Assembly: GCA_031552405.1 (NCBI GenBank)
Contig: JAVBMN010000020.1
Span: forward strand, 43,257-107,256
Length of the DNA: 64,000 nt
Source: UBA1794 sp031552405
GTDB taxonomy: Bacteria; Bacteroidota; Bacteroidia; Bacteroidales; Bacteroidaceae
Direction: 5' to 3'
The notes under the pieces were generated by a model. It saw only the letters and a program-made list of their open reading frames with translations, made no database searches and was not told the origin of the DNA. Every line of letters begins with the position of its first letter. The stretch's first letter is position 1. Below, piece by piece: positions 16,947 to 26,046 of the stretch. A program made the position numbers and the translations under genes.

Positions 16947-19397
16947 ATGAAAAGTAAATTACTTATGTTCCTTGCGGCTTTGACCGTAAGCGCCTTTGCC
17001 ACAACGGCACAGGCACAGAATGTGACTCCGTATTTACCGATGCAAAACGATTTCGGTGGAACGGCAGTTACCAACCTCGCAACTTTTGAGCCTTCGCTCA
17101 ATCAGTTTACCCTTGAAGTAACAGCAAGTGCAGTGGGTACACCCGTAAGCATTGGCATGCTGAGTATTACTTACACGCCGACAACCTCTACTGAGGTACG
17201 CTTTGTACTTTACAAAGGTAAGGTGTATATTTACGAAGGTGGCGAATATAAAGAAACGCAAACACCTGCTGGCAATCTTCTTCTGAATCCGGGTTTTGAA
17301 TTGGGCACTACTGTTGGTGCAGGAACCAACAACTGGAATGCCTACGATGCTACCCCAACTCTTAGTTGGAACAATACTACTGGTGCTGGCTCTGTTAGAA
17401 ACACAGAAGGTTCTATAAAATCAGGTACTTACAGTTTGTTAATGCGCGACCCATTTGTATATCTAACACAAAATTTGCCAGCAGGAAAGATTAAGCCAAA
17501 CACTAATTACAAAGTGGCATATTATGCGCGTATGTTTGATAACAACCGAGCAATTGCCACTTACCAATTAGAACTGGGAAGTACCGAACGGGGAGTGGAT
17601 TATGGTACAGTAGTTGCGCACACATCAACCAACGCAACATATACAGAAGTTATCCGCTATATCCAAACCAATGATTTGGTTAATGAAAGTGAGGACGTTT
17701 GGTTTTGCCTGCATCGTACAACTAAGACAAGGAATGATGCCTACGATTGGGTCGACGATTTTTCATTAGTGGCAATTGGTATCTCCGGCGCAGCTTCGGC
17801 ACAGTATGCTGCCGATGTAGTGGCGGCTCCGGAAGGAACTACACCCAACTATACTGTAGGTGATGTACTTGACATGTATCCTCACTTCCTAATCAATCCT
17901 GAATTTGATCTTTATACAGGAACTGGCAACAATGTGTCCTATACAGGTTGGAGCAATACAGTAGGTGCACAACAAACCAAATTAAGCACTGGTGCAAAAG
18001 GAAATCCAATTGTAATTGAAGCAGCTCCTAACAATCATTGGCAATTATGGAGCGGTAATGCGATGAAAGGTAAAATATCTCAAGGAATTTCGAATCTTCC
18101 AAATGGGAAATACAAGGTTAGCGCTGCCATTGTTGCAACGAGCCTAACAACGATATCCATATATGCAAATGAAGGACGGAAAACTATTGGAAATAACGGA
18201 TTTCATGAAACCACAGGAATAGTGATTGACGGAACCCTAGAAATTGGTTTAGATATCAATTTATCAGCAGGGCAAACTGTTGACTTCGACCACTTCTCTT
18301 TACATTATCTTGGTCCTAATTATACTACATTTAATAACGGAGCAGCTGCCGTGACCGGTGAAATCACTCCATCTATTGTAACAGAACTTGGAGCTGCTGG
18401 CATTACCTCTGTAGATCTTACTAATGCCACCGCTACCGGCGCTGTGATACTAACCTTTGACAATCCTAATACCTTGGTATATAATGTACCCGAAAATGTG
18501 ACAACCAATGGTATTGAAATATCTAACGGTGCATTTGTGGGTGAACCCAGCCTGACCGACCTGAAACCTTTTGCTGCTGCAAACGGCATTACCGGTGCAA
18601 TATCCTACCAACGCGCCTTCACCGGAGTTGCCAATGGAGCAACCGGAGGATGGGAAGTTTTCAACGTGCCGTTTAAGGTAACCAGCGTAAAAGCCACCAT
18701 CAATGGTACAGAGTACGACTACCTGCCTTATACAGAGTGGTATGCTGCGGATGATGCCACAGTGGAAGGCAAAGGATTTTTCTGGATTAAGAAGGCCACC
18801 TCAGGTAGCAATGCAATCAGCACCAGTGTAGAGAATCTTTCGGCAATGGAAGCCAATGAGCCGTATCTCATCGCGTTTCCGAAGACAACTATTGAAGGAC
18901 ATCCACAGTTTAATGTAAATGGTGAAACCTTTACTTTCAGTGGAAACGGTGTAGAGGCTACCATTACTCTTCAGCCCACACAGGCCGGTAATTTCAATTT
19001 CCTCCAAAGCTATCTGGGAGGTACTGTTCAGAATGCATATCTGCTGAATGCTGCGGGTGATGCATTTGTAAAAGAGGCAGATGCAACAGTTATTCCTTTC
19101 CGTCCTTTCGTGACATTTGGTAATCCAGTGGGTGTAGCTCCTTCGCAATTCCTTATCAATGGGAATAACGATGTGACTAATATCGAAGAAGTGAAGGCAC
19201 GCCTGGCTGCTGCTAAGATGATTATTACTACGGTTGAGAACGGAGTAACTATCTACTCGGAAAATGAAGGCACGGTATTGGTGTATGACCTGAATGGTGC
19301 ATTAGTGAAAAGCGTAGCTATCAGCAATGGTGAGAACTTCGTATCCCTCCCTGCCGGTACATACGTCATCAACAATAAGACAGTTATCGTAAAGTAA
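16947..19397 (+). CDS. Secreted modular carbohydrate-binding-like protein, 816 aa
   Basis: Signal peptide 1-24 (MKSKLLMFLAALTVSAFA). Residues 25-105 form a small domain starting PYLPMQNDFGG that recurs at the N-termini of the 19976 and 26047 proteins. Two jelly-roll-like modules follow: about 110-280 (NPGFELG ... W.DDFSLV) and about 310-455 (NPEFD ... NNHWQLW ... DFDHFSLHYLG). Residues 455-740 are a beta-rich region without a recognised family. The last 75 residues form a tail (LVYDLNGALVKS ... LPAGTYVI) resembling type IX sorting or DUF6383-type tails. No catalytic domain is visible, so a glycan-capture or surface role is the best guess. The 17280-18300 part looks more A+T-rich than its neighbours. 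It is first in a unit with the 60-residue peptide gene, and its promoter carries the candidate HTCS operator. Confidence 0.75.
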   Translation: MKSKLLMFLAALTVSAFATTAQAQNVTPYLPMQNDFGGTAVTNLATFEPSLNQFTLEVTASAVGTPVSIGMLSITYTPTTSTEVRFVLYKGKVYIYEGGEYKETQTPAGNLLLNPGFELGTTVGAGTNNWNAYDATPTLSWNNTTGAGSVRNTEGSIKSGTYSLLMRDPFVYLTQNLPAGKIKPNTNYKVAYYARMFDNNRAIATYQLELGSTERGVDYGTVVAHTSTNATYTEVIRYIQTNDLVNESEDVWFCLHRTTKTRNDAYDWVDDFSLVAIGISGAASAQYAADVVAAPEGTTPNYTVGDVLDMYPHFLINPEFDLYTGTGNNVSYTGWSNTVGAQQTKLSTGAKGNPIVIEAAPNNHWQLWSGNAMKGKISQGISNLPNGKYKVSAAIVATSLTTISIYANEGRKTIGNNGFHETTGIVIDGTLEIGLDINLSAGQTVDFDHFSLHYLGPNYTTFNNGAAAVTGEITPSIVTELGAAGITSVDLTNATATGAVILTFDNPNTLVYNVPENVTTNGIEISNGAFVGEPSLTDLKPFAAANGITGAISYQRAFTGVANGATGGWEVFNVPFKVTSVKATINGTEYDYLPYTEWYAADDATVEGKGFFWIKKATSGSNAISTSVENLSAMEANEPYLIAFPKTTIEGHPQFNVNGETFTFSGNGVEATITLQPTQAGNFNFLQSYLGGTVQNAYLLNAAGDAFVKEADATVIPFRPFVTFGNPVGVAPSQFLINGNNDVTNIEEVKARLAAAKMIITTVENGVTIYSENEGTVLVYDLNGALVKSVAISNGENFVSLPAGTYVINNKTVIVK

Positions 19398-19416
19398 CCC
19401 CTTAAAAACAAGTAAA

Positions 19417-19599
19417 ATGAAAACAAAGAAAGAATATAATCGCCCTCAGATAGAGGTTATTGAACTAGTGCTCGAAGAAACAATAGTTACCGCCTCTAGT
19501 GTGAAGTCGCAATTTTCGGCTGACAAAGAGGGAGTAGGACTCCAAGAAACCAATTCCTTCTGGAATAAAAACAACTTTCTGGATCGAAGTGATGAATAA
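19417..19599 (+). CDS. 60-residue peptide with YxxPxI N-terminal motif (possible RiPP-like precursor)
   Basis: The gene begins 20 bases after the 816-residue protein and is probably co-transcribed. It has no signal peptide. The N-terminal half carries Y7-x-x-P10-x-I12 followed by an acidic/hydrophobic stretch (EVIELVLEETIV) and then TASS. The C-terminal half is polar and Asn/Ser/Asp rich (FWNKNNF). Short proteins with this N-terminal pattern are widespread in Bacteroidales and usually uncharacterised. The YxxPxI spacing resembles the YxxPxL leader motif that PqqD-like recognition proteins bind in lasso peptide systems, but the later conserved Gly is not seen. A PqqD-like protein is encoded at 48784, 29 kb away. 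Role unknown; calling it a modified-peptide precursor is a hypothesis. Confidence 0.7.
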   Translation: MKTKKEYNRPQIEVIELVLEETIVTASSVKSQFSADKEGVGLQETNSFWNKNNFLDRSDE

Positions 19600-19644
19600 C
19601 TGAAACAGTTACTGTTTCGTATAGTTACAAAACAGTAATGTAAT

Positions 19645-19768
19645 AAGATCCGCATCTCCTCTCTCCTTCCTTTTAGTTTAGTTCGCACGACAGATGACTT
19701 TCCACTCAAATGAAGAAATATAGTAAATCTACACAAAATAGTAAGGAGAAGGGGAGATGCGGATCTTT
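19645..19768 (+). terminator. Long inverted repeat with T-run after the 60-residue peptide gene
   Basis: AAGATCCGCATCTCC (19645 on) pairs with GGAGATGCGGATCTT (19753-19767), with extra pairing TCCTT/AAGGA, around a loop of about 74 bases and followed by a short T-run. The loop holds no ORF. The left arm shares ATCCGCATCTCCTCTCTCCT with the terminator at 22790. Confidence 0.55.
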
Positions 19769-19859
19769 TTCAAGTTGCAGTGCCCTATTCACAGGCACTT
19801 TGATTCCATAGCATCCTTTTTTGACGGTGGAGCATTCCCCCTTTCATCTCCTCCCGCTC

Positions 19860-19867
19860 TATCTTTG
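19860..19867 (+). promoter_or_regulatory. -7 element (TATCTTTG) for the 19976 gene
   Basis: Matches TAnnTTTG, about 110 bases before the start codon. About 21 bases upstream lies a degenerate relative of the candidate HTCS operator. Confidence 0.55.
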
Positions 19868-19975
19868 TACCATTCGGCATAGTGAGATAACGAAGCGGAT
19901 TATGCCATCTATCAAAAGATAGTATACCTAACCAAAAATAAATAAAATGAGTACTTACCATTCAAAAACGTTATT

Positions 19976-22780
19976 ATGAAAAAAACAAAGTTATTCTTTT
20001 TACTTGCCGTCCTGGCAGCATGGTGCAACCTTGCCCCGCTGCATGCGGCCGCGATTCCTTACCTGCCGGTAAAGGCGAATCTGGAAGGAAGCACAATTGA
20101 CCTAGCCGCCTTCGAACTGCCTGTCGGCGATTTCAGTATGGACATCCAGTGCAATGCCGGAGCCGGCATTTCCATTTGTGGCGTATATGAATACACCGCC
20201 GAAGGAACCAGCCTGCGTATTGCCAGAAAGAACGGGACAGTGGTAGTATACGAAGGAAACGCGTATAAAGCCACATTAACTTCCGCCCTCACTCCCATTG
20301 CCGGTATTACCAATGCTACTTCGGCCACGTTCCTTGACGGAGCTGCCTACGGCCAGCAGGTTACATTGGGTGTAGAGGATTATTGGGATATGACCCTGTA
20401 TGTAATAAACCCAGAGTTCGATAATGGAACAATGGTGAACAAAGCCCCTACAGGTTGGATACAAACCACTTCTGCGAGCACCTCTAAAATTAGTACAGCG
20501 GCAAAAGGAGACGGTTCCGTGATCTTTGATGGCCAAAATCACTGGCAGATCTGGAATGGGGGTGGTCTTACCGGAAAGGCTTACCAGGTTATTGCCGGAT
20601 TGCCCTTAGGTAAGTATACATTCAAAGCAGGCCTGTATGCAGCTATTGCCGGTCCCGTGCATCTATATGCCAACAGTAGCCGCATTGAAGTGACGAATGA
20701 CTCTTCGGCCATTTACGAAGTAGAAGCCATTGTAGTAGACGGTACACTGGAAATAGGTATGGACATTGCCACCACCGGAGGTACCACGCTGGAATTTGAC
20801 CACATCACACTGGAATATTACGGCGCCGACATGAGTGCAGTAATCAAATCCTTTCAGGAACTTGTGGAAGCAGCCCAGGCAAGCGCAGCCCAGCACATGA
20901 ACGTAACGGTGAAGTCTAAACTGAATGCCGCCATCTCAGCAACAGAAACCATCCTGCAGAACCCCACGGAGGAAGCTATCGTACAGGCATCCCCCATACT
21001 TAAACTGGCCAATGACACTGCGAAACTATCCATTACCGAATATACGAAGTTCAAGGCAGCCATTGACACTTCCGAGGTACACATGGCCATTCATACTGGT
21101 CTGTCTGGGTTTGCCGCATATTCTACTGTATATAATAACACAAAAGCTGCATACAATGCTGCACAGATACAAGGTGATTCCATAAACAGCTTGATCTCTG
21201 CATTGACAGTGGCAGAAGTGGCCTGCCTCCTGACTCAGGAAGCTCCGTATGATGCTACGTTCGTCATTGTAAACCCCAGCTTTGAAAACTCTGACAGCTA
21301 CAAGGGTTGGGTAAACAACGGAATGCAGACGCAAAGTAACGCTTCTTTTGAACTGAAAGTAGGAAACCGTTATGTAGAGAAATGGATTGGTGATGGAAAC
21401 ATGCTTGCCGATGCCAGTATTACCCAAACCATCCGCAACCTCCCCAACGGTGCTTATGAACTGACCATCGTAGGTTTCTGTACCCAAGGCGGACTTGGTG
21501 CTGAAGGCGGATTCCTTTTTGCCAACAAAGGAAAAACACAGATGGGCGAAGCGGGCGAATATACTGTAGAAGCTGTAGTTATGGACAATACACTCACCTT
21601 TGGTATCAAAACAGAGAGTTGCACAGGCAACTGGATTGCTGCCGACAACTTCCAACTCCGATTCATTGGTTATAATCTCTCGGTAGCTGTTGCCACATTG
21701 CAGGAAATGATTACTGAAGCAGGAAATCTCTATAGTAGCGGAAGCCCTATGTCACAAAGTGCACTTGATGCACTGGAAACGGCCATAAGCACAGCAAACG
21801 ATGCGTGCAGCGCTCCTACGGAAGAAGGCATCAAGGCGGCTTCAACCGCCCTAAGCACAGCAATGGATAACGTGGAAACATCCATCCAACAGTACGCCAA
21901 CCTGGTAGCTGAGCTCGACAGACTTGCCGATCTCTGCGACAACGGCGCCGAACTGTACCCTGATGGACACGAAGCTTTTGTAAATGTGTATTTTGAAGTA
22001 GCCGAGCAGTTTGGTGAAGGAGCGTATGACTCAGAAGGTGTCACCGCAGCCATCAAGCAACTGAAAGAGGCTGAGTTTAGCTGCTACCTGTCTTCTACTC
22101 CTCCCATCGATGCGACTTTCATCCTGAAAAACCCGAGCTTCGAAGATGGCAATGCCAGCTGGACTGTAAAATCAGGTGTACTCAGCACCAGTTCTGCAAA
22201 CTGCATAGACGGTTTGAAAGCTGGTAACACCTGGAATGCCACCTATAGAGATACTGACTTCTATCAGGAAATCAGCCTGCCCGCAGGAGAGTATGAACTG
22301 ACTGCTGTGATGCGTGTAGGTGTTGTGACCAATCAGTACATCTATGCAGAAATCGGAGATCAGAGATCCAAATCTCAACCCGTAGAATTCGCCGGAAACT
22401 GGGGTGAAGCAGGCGATTTAAGCGCCTGGAACGATATGTCACTAGCCTTTACAGTACCCAGTAGCGGCACCGTACGCATCGGAGCAGCCTGTGAATTGGG
22501 CGATTTTAGTGGAGACGCCTATTTCCAGATTGACAACTTCCGCCTGACTCTCATTGATAAGCTTTCTTCTACAGAAACGATACAAGAGGATGATCACTCA
22601 CTCCGCGTAGCCGGAAGCAAGGGTGGCGTATATGTGACAAGCCCCGCAAGCTGCACAATCGCAATCCATGCCATAGACGGAGTGTTGCTAAAAACTCTGG
22701 AGATCAGCGAAGGCGAAACCTTCATCGACCTGCCACAAGGCACATACCTGATCGGTGGCAAGATAGCTATCGTCTTATAA
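19976..22780 (+). CDS. Secreted modular protein with three jelly-roll modules and FIVAR repeats, 934 aa
   Basis: Signal peptide 1-24. Residues 25-115 are the PYLP-type N-terminal domain shared with the 16947 and 26047 proteins. Then come a jelly-roll module about 140-285 (VINPEFD ... GQNHWQIW ... FDHITLEYYG), helical FIVAR-like repeats 286-420, a second module about 425-565 (NPSFENSD ... ADNFQLRFIG), more helical repeats 570-700, a third module about 705-855 (NPSFEDG ... IDNFRLTLID), and a C-terminal tail (IAIHAIDGVLLKTLEIS ... LPQGTYLI) like those of neighbouring proteins. No catalytic domain is recognised. The helical repeats probably act as spacers that extend binding modules from the cell surface. 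It has its own promoter and a strong terminator. Confidence 0.75.
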   Translation: MKKTKLFFLLAVLAAWCNLAPLHAAAIPYLPVKANLEGSTIDLAAFELPVGDFSMDIQCNAGAGISICGVYEYTAEGTSLRIARKNGTVVVYEGNAYKATLTSALTPIAGITNATSATFLDGAAYGQQVTLGVEDYWDMTLYVINPEFDNGTMVNKAPTGWIQTTSASTSKISTAAKGDGSVIFDGQNHWQIWNGGGLTGKAYQVIAGLPLGKYTFKAGLYAAIAGPVHLYANSSRIEVTNDSSAIYEVEAIVVDGTLEIGMDIATTGGTTLEFDHITLEYYGADMSAVIKSFQELVEAAQASAAQHMNVTVKSKLNAAISATETILQNPTEEAIVQASPILKLANDTAKLSITEYTKFKAAIDTSEVHMAIHTGLSGFAAYSTVYNNTKAAYNAAQIQGDSINSLISALTVAEVACLLTQEAPYDATFVIVNPSFENSDSYKGWVNNGMQTQSNASFELKVGNRYVEKWIGDGNMLADASITQTIRNLPNGAYELTIVGFCTQGGLGAEGGFLFANKGKTQMGEAGEYTVEAVVMDNTLTFGIKTESCTGNWIAADNFQLRFIGYNLSVAVATLQEMITEAGNLYSSGSPMSQSALDALETAISTANDACSAPTEEGIKAASTALSTAMDNVETSIQQYANLVAELDRLADLCDNGAELYPDGHEAFVNVYFEVAEQFGEGAYDSEGVTAAIKQLKEAEFSCYLSSTPPIDATFILKNPSFEDGNASWTVKSGVLSTSSANCIDGLKAGNTWNATYRDTDFYQEISLPAGEYELTAVMRVGVVTNQYIYAEIGDQRSKSQPVEFAGNWGEAGDLSAWNDMSLAFTVPSSGTVRIGAACELGDFSGDAYFQIDNFRLTLIDKLSSTETIQEDDHSLRVAGSKGGVYVTSPASCTIAIHAIDGVLLKTLEISEGETFIDLPQGTYLIGGKIAIVL

Positions 22781-22789
22781 ATGTAATCC

Positions 22790-22836
22790 GCATCTCCTCT
22801 CTCCTGAAAGAACAAGGAGAGAGGAGATGCATTTTT
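22790..22836 (+). terminator. Rho-independent terminator after the 934-aa gene
   Basis: A perfect 16-base stem (GCATCTCCTCTCTCCT 22790-22805 / AGGAGAGAGGAGATGC 22815-22830), 9-base loop, then ATTTTT. Confidence 0.9.
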
Positions 22837-22898
22837 CCAGCAGCGGTTAAACTCAACAAAAGAAAGCGTACTGTGCCCGCACACGAATGATTATTCCT

Positions 22899-22906
22899 AT
22901 ATTTGT
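22899..22906 (+). promoter_or_regulatory. -7 element (TATATTTG) for the 22955 operon
   Basis: Matches TAnnTTTG, 49 bases before the chosen ATG, between the preceding terminator and the GH43 gene. Confidence 0.55.
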
Positions 22907-22954
22907 ATGCCATCCCATACAAGGCCATTTAACCACATTAAACCACTTTATTTT

Positions 22955-24340
22955 ATGAAATATTGGATATTACTTTGCAGCATTCTCATTTGTACAGGAA
23001 GCCAAGCTAAATCAGGTTCTACTACAAACAAGACCGTTTACAACGGTATTCCCTGGTTTGATGACCGGGGCAATATAGTAAATGCCCACGGAGCATGTAT
23101 CGTAGAGGACAACGGGCGATACTACCTGTTTGGCGAATGGAAATCGGACAAGAGCAATGCCTTTCCGGGATTCAGTTGCTATTCCTCCGATGACCTGGTA
23201 CACTGGAAGTTTGAGAATGTAGTGCTCCCACTCCAGACCGACGGGCTGCTGGGCCCCAACCGGGTGGGCGAACGCGTCAAAGTAATGAAATGCCCCTCCA
23301 CTGGGGAATATGTGATGTACATGCACACAGATGATATGGGATACATGGATCCGCACATTGGCTATGCCACCTGTAAAACCATTGCAGGCAATTACGAATT
23401 CCAAGGGCCGCTGTTGCATCAGGGCAAACCTATCAACCGTTGGGATATGGGTACATTCCAGGATAATGACGGAACCGGTTATCTGCTGATTCATCACGGC
23501 ATTATCTACCGGCTTAGCAAAGACTACCGTTCTGCCGAGGCCAAAGTAATTGACCACATGCCCGGCTCAGGTGAATCGCCTGCCATGTTTAGGAAGAACG
23601 GGCTGTATTACCTGCTTTACTCCGCTCTCACCAGTTGGGAGAAGAATGATAACTTCTACTTCACAGCACCCAAGATAGAAGGCCCCTGGACGCGCCAAGG
23701 GCTGTTTGCCCCTGAAGGCTCGCTAACCTACAACTCGCAGACTACTTTTGTGCTCCCGTTGGTGCGTGACAATGATACGATCCCCATGTTTATGGGCGAC
23801 CGCTGGTCGTACCCCCACCAAGCCTCAGCCGCTACGTATGTATGGCTACCCATACAAGTGGAGGGAACAAAATTATCCATCCCCGAATACTGGGAATGCT
23901 GGGATCTCAATCAGGCAAAGCAAGTAACCCCTCTGAAGGGCGCAACCGCTATCCCGGCCAAACAGATAAAGCCCAATAACTCGGCAGACTGGAAAGCTGA
24001 GAACAATCAGCTAACCTGCAATACACAGGGAAGTTTTCTGGAGATCCCTTTCAAAGGCACCCAAATCGCATTCACCGGTGAAACCAATTCTAAGAGCGGA
24101 TACGCCAGAGTGGTTATCATTAACAAAGACCAAAAGGAGGTACATTCTTCTTTGGTAGACTTCTATAGCAAAGAGCCCAATCATGCAGTTCGCTTTATCA
24201 GCCCCCGCCTTACAGAAGGCACCTACACGCTGAAGATTGAAGTAACCGGTATCTCACCCGTATGGACGGATAAAAGCAAAGCACGCTACGGAAGCACGGA
24301 TTGCTTTGTAACTATACACAAGGCGTTTCACTTCCTCTAA
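22955..24340 (+). CDS. GH43 exo-beta-1,3-galactanase-like enzyme (GH43_24 type)
   Basis: The chosen start is the ATG at 22955 (461 residues), which opens a signal peptide (MKYWILLCSILICTGSQA); the frame upstream to 22907 precedes it without signal character. The catalytic domain is about 25-320. INAHG-type opening (VNAHGACIV), E106 (GERVK), E207 (GESPA) and Q262 (NSQ) form the Glu/Glu/Gln set expected of exo-beta-1,3-galactanases. GDRW and DLVHW motifs support GH43. The C-terminal 120 residues form a beta-sandwich (KGTQIAFTGETNS... ) that is likely carbohydrate binding. Predicted to release galactose units from the beta-1,3-galactan backbone of arabinogalactan. It is the first gene of an apparent operon with the CE12-type esterase (30 bases downstream) and the clan GH-A enzyme. 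Confidence 0.85.
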   Translation: MKYWILLCSILICTGSQAKSGSTTNKTVYNGIPWFDDRGNIVNAHGACIVEDNGRYYLFGEWKSDKSNAFPGFSCYSSDDLVHWKFENVVLPLQTDGLLGPNRVGERVKVMKCPSTGEYVMYMHTDDMGYMDPHIGYATCKTIAGNYEFQGPLLHQGKPINRWDMGTFQDNDGTGYLLIHHGIIYRLSKDYRSAEAKVIDHMPGSGESPAMFRKNGLYYLLYSALTSWEKNDNFYFTAPKIEGPWTRQGLFAPEGSLTYNSQTTFVLPLVRDNDTIPMFMGDRWSYPHQASAATYVWLPIQVEGTKLSIPEYWECWDLNQAKQVTPLKGATAIPAKQIKPNNSADWKAENNQLTCNTQGSFLEIPFKGTQIAFTGETNSKSGYARVVIINKDQKEVHSSLVDFYSKEPNHAVRFISPRLTEGTYTLKIEVTGISPVWTDKSKARYGSTDCFVTIHKAFHFL

Positions 24341-24370
24341 TTTCATTAAATCCATTTTAGACTATAACCC

Positions 24371-26008
24371 ATGAAGAAATATAAAATCTTATTCCTTTGT
24401 ATCCTATTAAGCGTACAACTGCTGCAAAGCAAAATTGTAGTGTTTACCATCGGCGACTCCACAATGGCAAACAGAAGCAGCGGAGACTCTGAACGAGGAT
24501 GGGGTATGCTATTACCCCAATTCGTGACGGATGAGGTACAAGTATCAAACCATGCCATCAACGGATACAGCACCAAAAGCTTTATTGATGATAAGAAATG
24601 GAGCGCCGTAGTAAACTCCTTGCAGCCCGGTAACTTCGTACTGATACAATTTGGCCACAATGACGCCAAAGCAGACGCGCCGCTCCATACGGATCCGGCC
24701 ACTACCTACAAGGCAAACCTCACGAAGTTTGTAAATGAATCGCGTGCCAAAGGAGCTATTCCAGTCTTATTAACATCTATTGTGCGCCGTAGCTTTGACA
24801 CGTATGGTAATGTGACAAATACACACGGTGAGTACCCAGAAGCTGTAAGAGAACTGGCCATCGAATTAAATGTTCCGATGATCGATATGGAACTGAAGAC
24901 CCGCCTATTGGAAAACATTGCCGGGCTGACAGGCTCTCGCAGCATCCACCAATGGAGCCCGGGATCAGAGATTGACAACACGCATCTCTGCAACTACGGT
25001 GCATACGTGGTAGCACGACTGGTAGCAGATGGTATACGCGAACTACACATCCAGATCCCACTGAAGGCTACTCCTACCGCATTGGCCAATGCCGAAGCAA
25101 ACACGCTGGAACTGGCCTACCGCATGTTAAACACCCAGATCCAAACCGCCCAAGCCACACTTCAGAGCCTGACAACGGCCACTGGAAAAGTCGATTTTCA
25201 AAAGGCCATAACGGAAGTGAAAGGAAAGACACAGGGAAAACAGTATGCTACCCTCAGTGAAATGGACGCAGATATACGGGCACTCCGCAGTGCAGAACTC
25301 GCATTTAAGTGGACACAAGCCACTCCCTTCAACGCCACTTTCGCCATCGGCAATCCAGGTATGGAAGAGGGGGTAATATGGGATATCACCAATAACTCGG
25401 TCATGGCCATGTCGTGGACACTGGATGCCACCTTTGCAGGGACCAAAGACATTGCACTGAAAACCGTGGCAAGCGAAGGATATTACCGGTTCTATGCCTG
25501 GGGCGATGCCGGTTCTTCTATCGACTTTTTCCAAGACCTAGTGTTATCGGCAGGGAAATATACACTGAAAGCCGATTTAAAGCCCAATGTCACCAATACG
25601 GCTGTTCTTTATGCAAAAATGAAGGATGAAACCCTTCAGGGAAACGCCCTTGGCTCCTGGAGTTCATGGGGAACTACACAAATAACCCTCACCATTACAG
25701 AAGATCACACCCCTGTACGTATAGGTGTCAACTCCTCGCGGGCGATAATGATTGACAACTTCCAGTTGATAAAGAACGAAGCCATAGCCTCTTCGCTAGA
25801 AAAGCCGGAGCAGCATTCTTTCAGCATCCTAAACTGTAAAGGAGGTATAGTCATCAGCGGAGACGATGCGCCGCAATCTACTCTTGCCATCCATACGCTT
25901 GAAGGACAACTAATCAAAACCGTACAGGTAACAACTATTCCACTTTTTATTCCATTGTCAAGAGGGATCTATATTATCAATAATCAGAAAATAGCGATTG
26001 AATCCTAA
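24371..26008 (+). CDS. SGNH esterase of CE12 (rhamnogalacturonan acetylesterase) type with C-terminal modules
   Basis: Signal-like N-terminus (MKKYKILFLCILLSVQLLQS). The SGNH hydrolase domain spans about 22-230: block I GDSTMA with nucleophile S30, block III GHND (96-99), block V D202-x-x-H205 (DNTHLCNYGA). The order and spacing fit carbohydrate esterase family 12, which removes acetyl groups from pectic rhamnogalacturonan. A short helical segment follows (240-315), then a jelly-roll module about 320-470 (NPGMEEG ... IDNFQLIKN) and a tail (STLAIHTLEGQLIKT ... LSRGIYII) shared with neighbours. This length, about twice that of a bare CE12 enzyme, is due to the added modules. It lies between two glycosidase genes, 30 bases after one and 38 bases before the other. 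Confidence 0.85.
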   Translation: MKKYKILFLCILLSVQLLQSKIVVFTIGDSTMANRSSGDSERGWGMLLPQFVTDEVQVSNHAINGYSTKSFIDDKKWSAVVNSLQPGNFVLIQFGHNDAKADAPLHTDPATTYKANLTKFVNESRAKGAIPVLLTSIVRRSFDTYGNVTNTHGEYPEAVRELAIELNVPMIDMELKTRLLENIAGLTGSRSIHQWSPGSEIDNTHLCNYGAYVVARLVADGIRELHIQIPLKATPTALANAEANTLELAYRMLNTQIQTAQATLQSLTTATGKVDFQKAITEVKGKTQGKQYATLSEMDADIRALRSAELAFKWTQATPFNATFAIGNPGMEEGVIWDITNNSVMAMSWTLDATFAGTKDIALKTVASEGYYRFYAWGDAGSSIDFFQDLVLSAGKYTLKADLKPNVTNTAVLYAKMKDETLQGNALGSWSSWGTTQITLTITEDHTPVRIGVNSSRAIMIDNFQLIKNEAIASSLEKPEQHSFSILNCKGGIVISGDDAPQSTLAIHTLEGQLIKTVQVTTIPLFIPLSRGIYIINNQKIAIES

Positions 26009-26046
26009 GAAATAATATCAAAGAAACTATCATAGAAAGATAAATT

